Shown here: one piece after another, positions 63,059 to 64,000 of the stretch | Layout of the letters: the number at the start of each line of letters is the position of its first letter | Position numbering within the stretch: position 1 is the stretch's first letter | Assembly: GCF_024347595.1 (NCBI RefSeq) | Contig: NZ_AP025507.1 | Span: forward strand, 1,736,001-1,800,000 | DNA from: Vibrio pomeroyi | GTDB taxonomy: Bacteria; Pseudomonadota; Gammaproteobacteria; Enterobacterales; Vibrionaceae | Length of the DNA: 64,000 nt | Reading direction: 5' to 3' | Position numbers and translations under genes: made by a program | The notes under the pieces: generated by a model | The model's database searches: none | What the model saw: only the letters and a program-made list of their open reading frames with translations | What the model was told of the DNA's origin: nothing

Positions 63059-64000
63059 ATGCTGTCTATTTTTGACATATACAAAATCGGGGTCGGGCCT
63101 TCCAGCTCCCATACCAACGGACCAATGATCGCTGGGTTCAACTTTACCCAAAAGATTGAATCTGTACTTGGTCAAGTTACCCGTATTCAAATTGACTTAT
63201 ACGGCTCATTGTCACTAACAGGCATTGGTCACCACACCGACCGTGCAACCCTGTTAGGCCTACTTGGCAACCGCCCTGATACGATCAAAATAACCAGCGC
63301 TAATGCGGCCATGCGTAAAGCAATTGAAGATAAATCTTTAATGGTGAGTGGCAACCATGAAATTCATTTCGATGTAGAGAGCGACCTACTCTTCCACAAA
63401 ACCAATCTACCCCTTCATGAAAATGGCATGACTATCTCTGCCTTTGATGAAAGTGGCAGCCTTCTGGACATGGAAACCTACTACTCGATTGGTGGTGGTT
63501 TTATCGCAACTGCTGATGAACTTCAGAATGGCAAGCAAGAGTCAGAAACACAAGTTGAATTCCCCTTCTCTTCTGCCGATCAATTGCTTGAACTGTCCGA
63601 CCAAAATGGACTGAGCCTTGGTGGTTTAGTCCTACGCAACGAAGTGTCATTCCAAGGCATGGATGTGATCGACCAGAAAGCTGACCAAATTTGGAAGGTG
63701 ATGTCTCTGTGTATGCAACGTGGCTTCGACACCGAAGGTATCCTTGATGGTGGCCTAGAAGTCACACGCCGAGCGCCTGCACTTTTGAAGAAGCTCGAAG
63801 CGAATGCCTCTATTGAAAATGATCCAATGGAGATCATGGATTGGATTAACCTGTTTGCCTTTGCAGTAAGCGAAGAGAATGCAGCGGGTGGCCAAGTTGT
63901 GACATCACCGACCAACGGTGCTGCTGGTGTTATTCCTGCAGTATTAATGTACTACCATCGTTTCATCAAAGAACTGGATACTAAACAACTGAAAGACTTC
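63059..64000 (+). CDS. sdaA: L-serine ammonia-lyase (iron-sulfur type), 5' part
   Basis: First 314 codons of an L-serine dehydratase that converts L-serine to pyruvate and ammonia. The N-terminal GVGPSSSHTNGPMIAG motif and TGIGHHTDRAT are diagnostic of the single-chain iron-sulfur type (E. coli SdaA/SdaB, about 455 residues). The substrate-binding/cluster segment VVTSPTNGAAGVIPA is present, and the remaining cluster Cys ligands lie beyond the window. The start is ATG 63059 with AGGAAG upstream. The window ends inside the gene. Confidence 0.95.
   Translation, partial: MLSIFDIYKIGVGPSSSHTNGPMIAGFNFTQKIESVLGQVTRIQIDLYGSLSLTGIGHHTDRATLLGLLGNRPDTIKITSANAAMRKAIEDKSLMVSGNHEIHFDVESDLLFHKTNLPLHENGMTISAFDESGSLLDMETYYSIGGGFIATADELQNGKQESETQVEFPFSSADQLLELSDQNGLSLGGLVLRNEVSFQGMDVIDQKADQIWKVMSLCMQRGFDTEGILDGGLEVTRRAPALLKKLEANASIENDPMEIMDWINLFAFAVSEENAAGGQVVTSPTNGAAGVIPAVLMYYHRFIKELDTKQLKDF

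Noticed and set aside
1..64000. Mobile elements, phage genes, CRISPR arrays, toxin-antitoxin pairs, tRNA and rRNA genes
   Set aside because: I looked for integrase or transposase motifs, regularly spaced repeats and cloverleaf-like segments and saw none. The window appears to be core or stable accessory chromosome.

Overview
The window looks like part of a Vibrio genome, most likely the Splendidus clade. Gene content, protein sequences and intergenic style fit this. The tdh-kbl pair, the YjjI/YjjW glycyl-radical pair and the density of transporters and LysR regulators suggest the second chromosome. Species and replicon are inferences from remembered protein similarity, not from a search. I saw no rRNA, tRNA, CRISPR array, insertion sequence, integrase or phage gene. 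The whole stretch reads as ordinary chromosomal DNA with one coding style.

Layout, left to right. 1-5.5 kb: 5' part of helD (cut by the window edge), divergent yccS, two small orphan proteins, and a class I HMG-CoA reductase followed by a LysR regulator. 6.5-11.4 kb: the yjjI-yjjW pair, a SAM methyltransferase divergent from a LysR gene, and a small unknown. 11.7-18.4 kb: a CDF cation transporter, YddG exporter, YjjG nucleotidase, an iron-dependent alcohol dehydrogenase, a predicted outer-membrane protein, YccF, and a 41-residue membrane protein. 18.4-24.9 kb: a threonine aldolase-type lyase, a KefF-like/KefB-C-like pair, a DUF819 transporter, and two tiny tail-anchored proteins. 24.9-31.5 kb: an outer-membrane protein, kbl-tdh, a stand-alone EAL phosphodiesterase, an XRE regulator and an MFS transporter. 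31.7-39 kb: a five-gene MacAB/TolC-type efflux operon divergent from a LysR-glyoxalase pair. 39-46 kb: PepSY membrane protein with DUF2946 partner, cytochrome b562, YcdX phosphatase, and a 1004-residue HD-GYP protein. 46-52.5 kb: a DMT exporter divergent from a LysR gene, YbjQ, an M23 endopeptidase, a TPR membrane protein, cytochrome b561 and two unknowns. 52.7-59.3 kb: a heterodimeric ABC exporter pair, then a lipoprotein and a GEVED/LruC surface protein. 59.8-64 kb: a Nudix hydrolase, a DUF333 lipoprotein, a six-helix membrane protein, a DUF218 protein and the 5' part of the L-serine dehydratase gene.

Themes. (1) Threonine, serine and glycine catabolism recurs: Tdh, Kbl, a threonine-aldolase-type lyase, SdaA, and the YiaY-like dehydrogenase. 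(2) Two c-di-GMP degradation proteins of different type occur: a short EAL protein, and an HD-GYP protein whose catalytic domain is split by an insertion of about 170 residues. (3) Export and envelope functions dominate the rest.

The best candidates for under-described biology are: the LruC/GEVED-lipoprotein operon; the split HD-GYP domain; the ABC pair with one degenerate ATP site; an orphan HMG-CoA reductase with its own LysR regulator; a 106-residue protein whose ends look like flagellar rod-protein ends; several tiny membrane proteins; and perfect palindromes in front of the DUF819 and threonine-aldolase genes.
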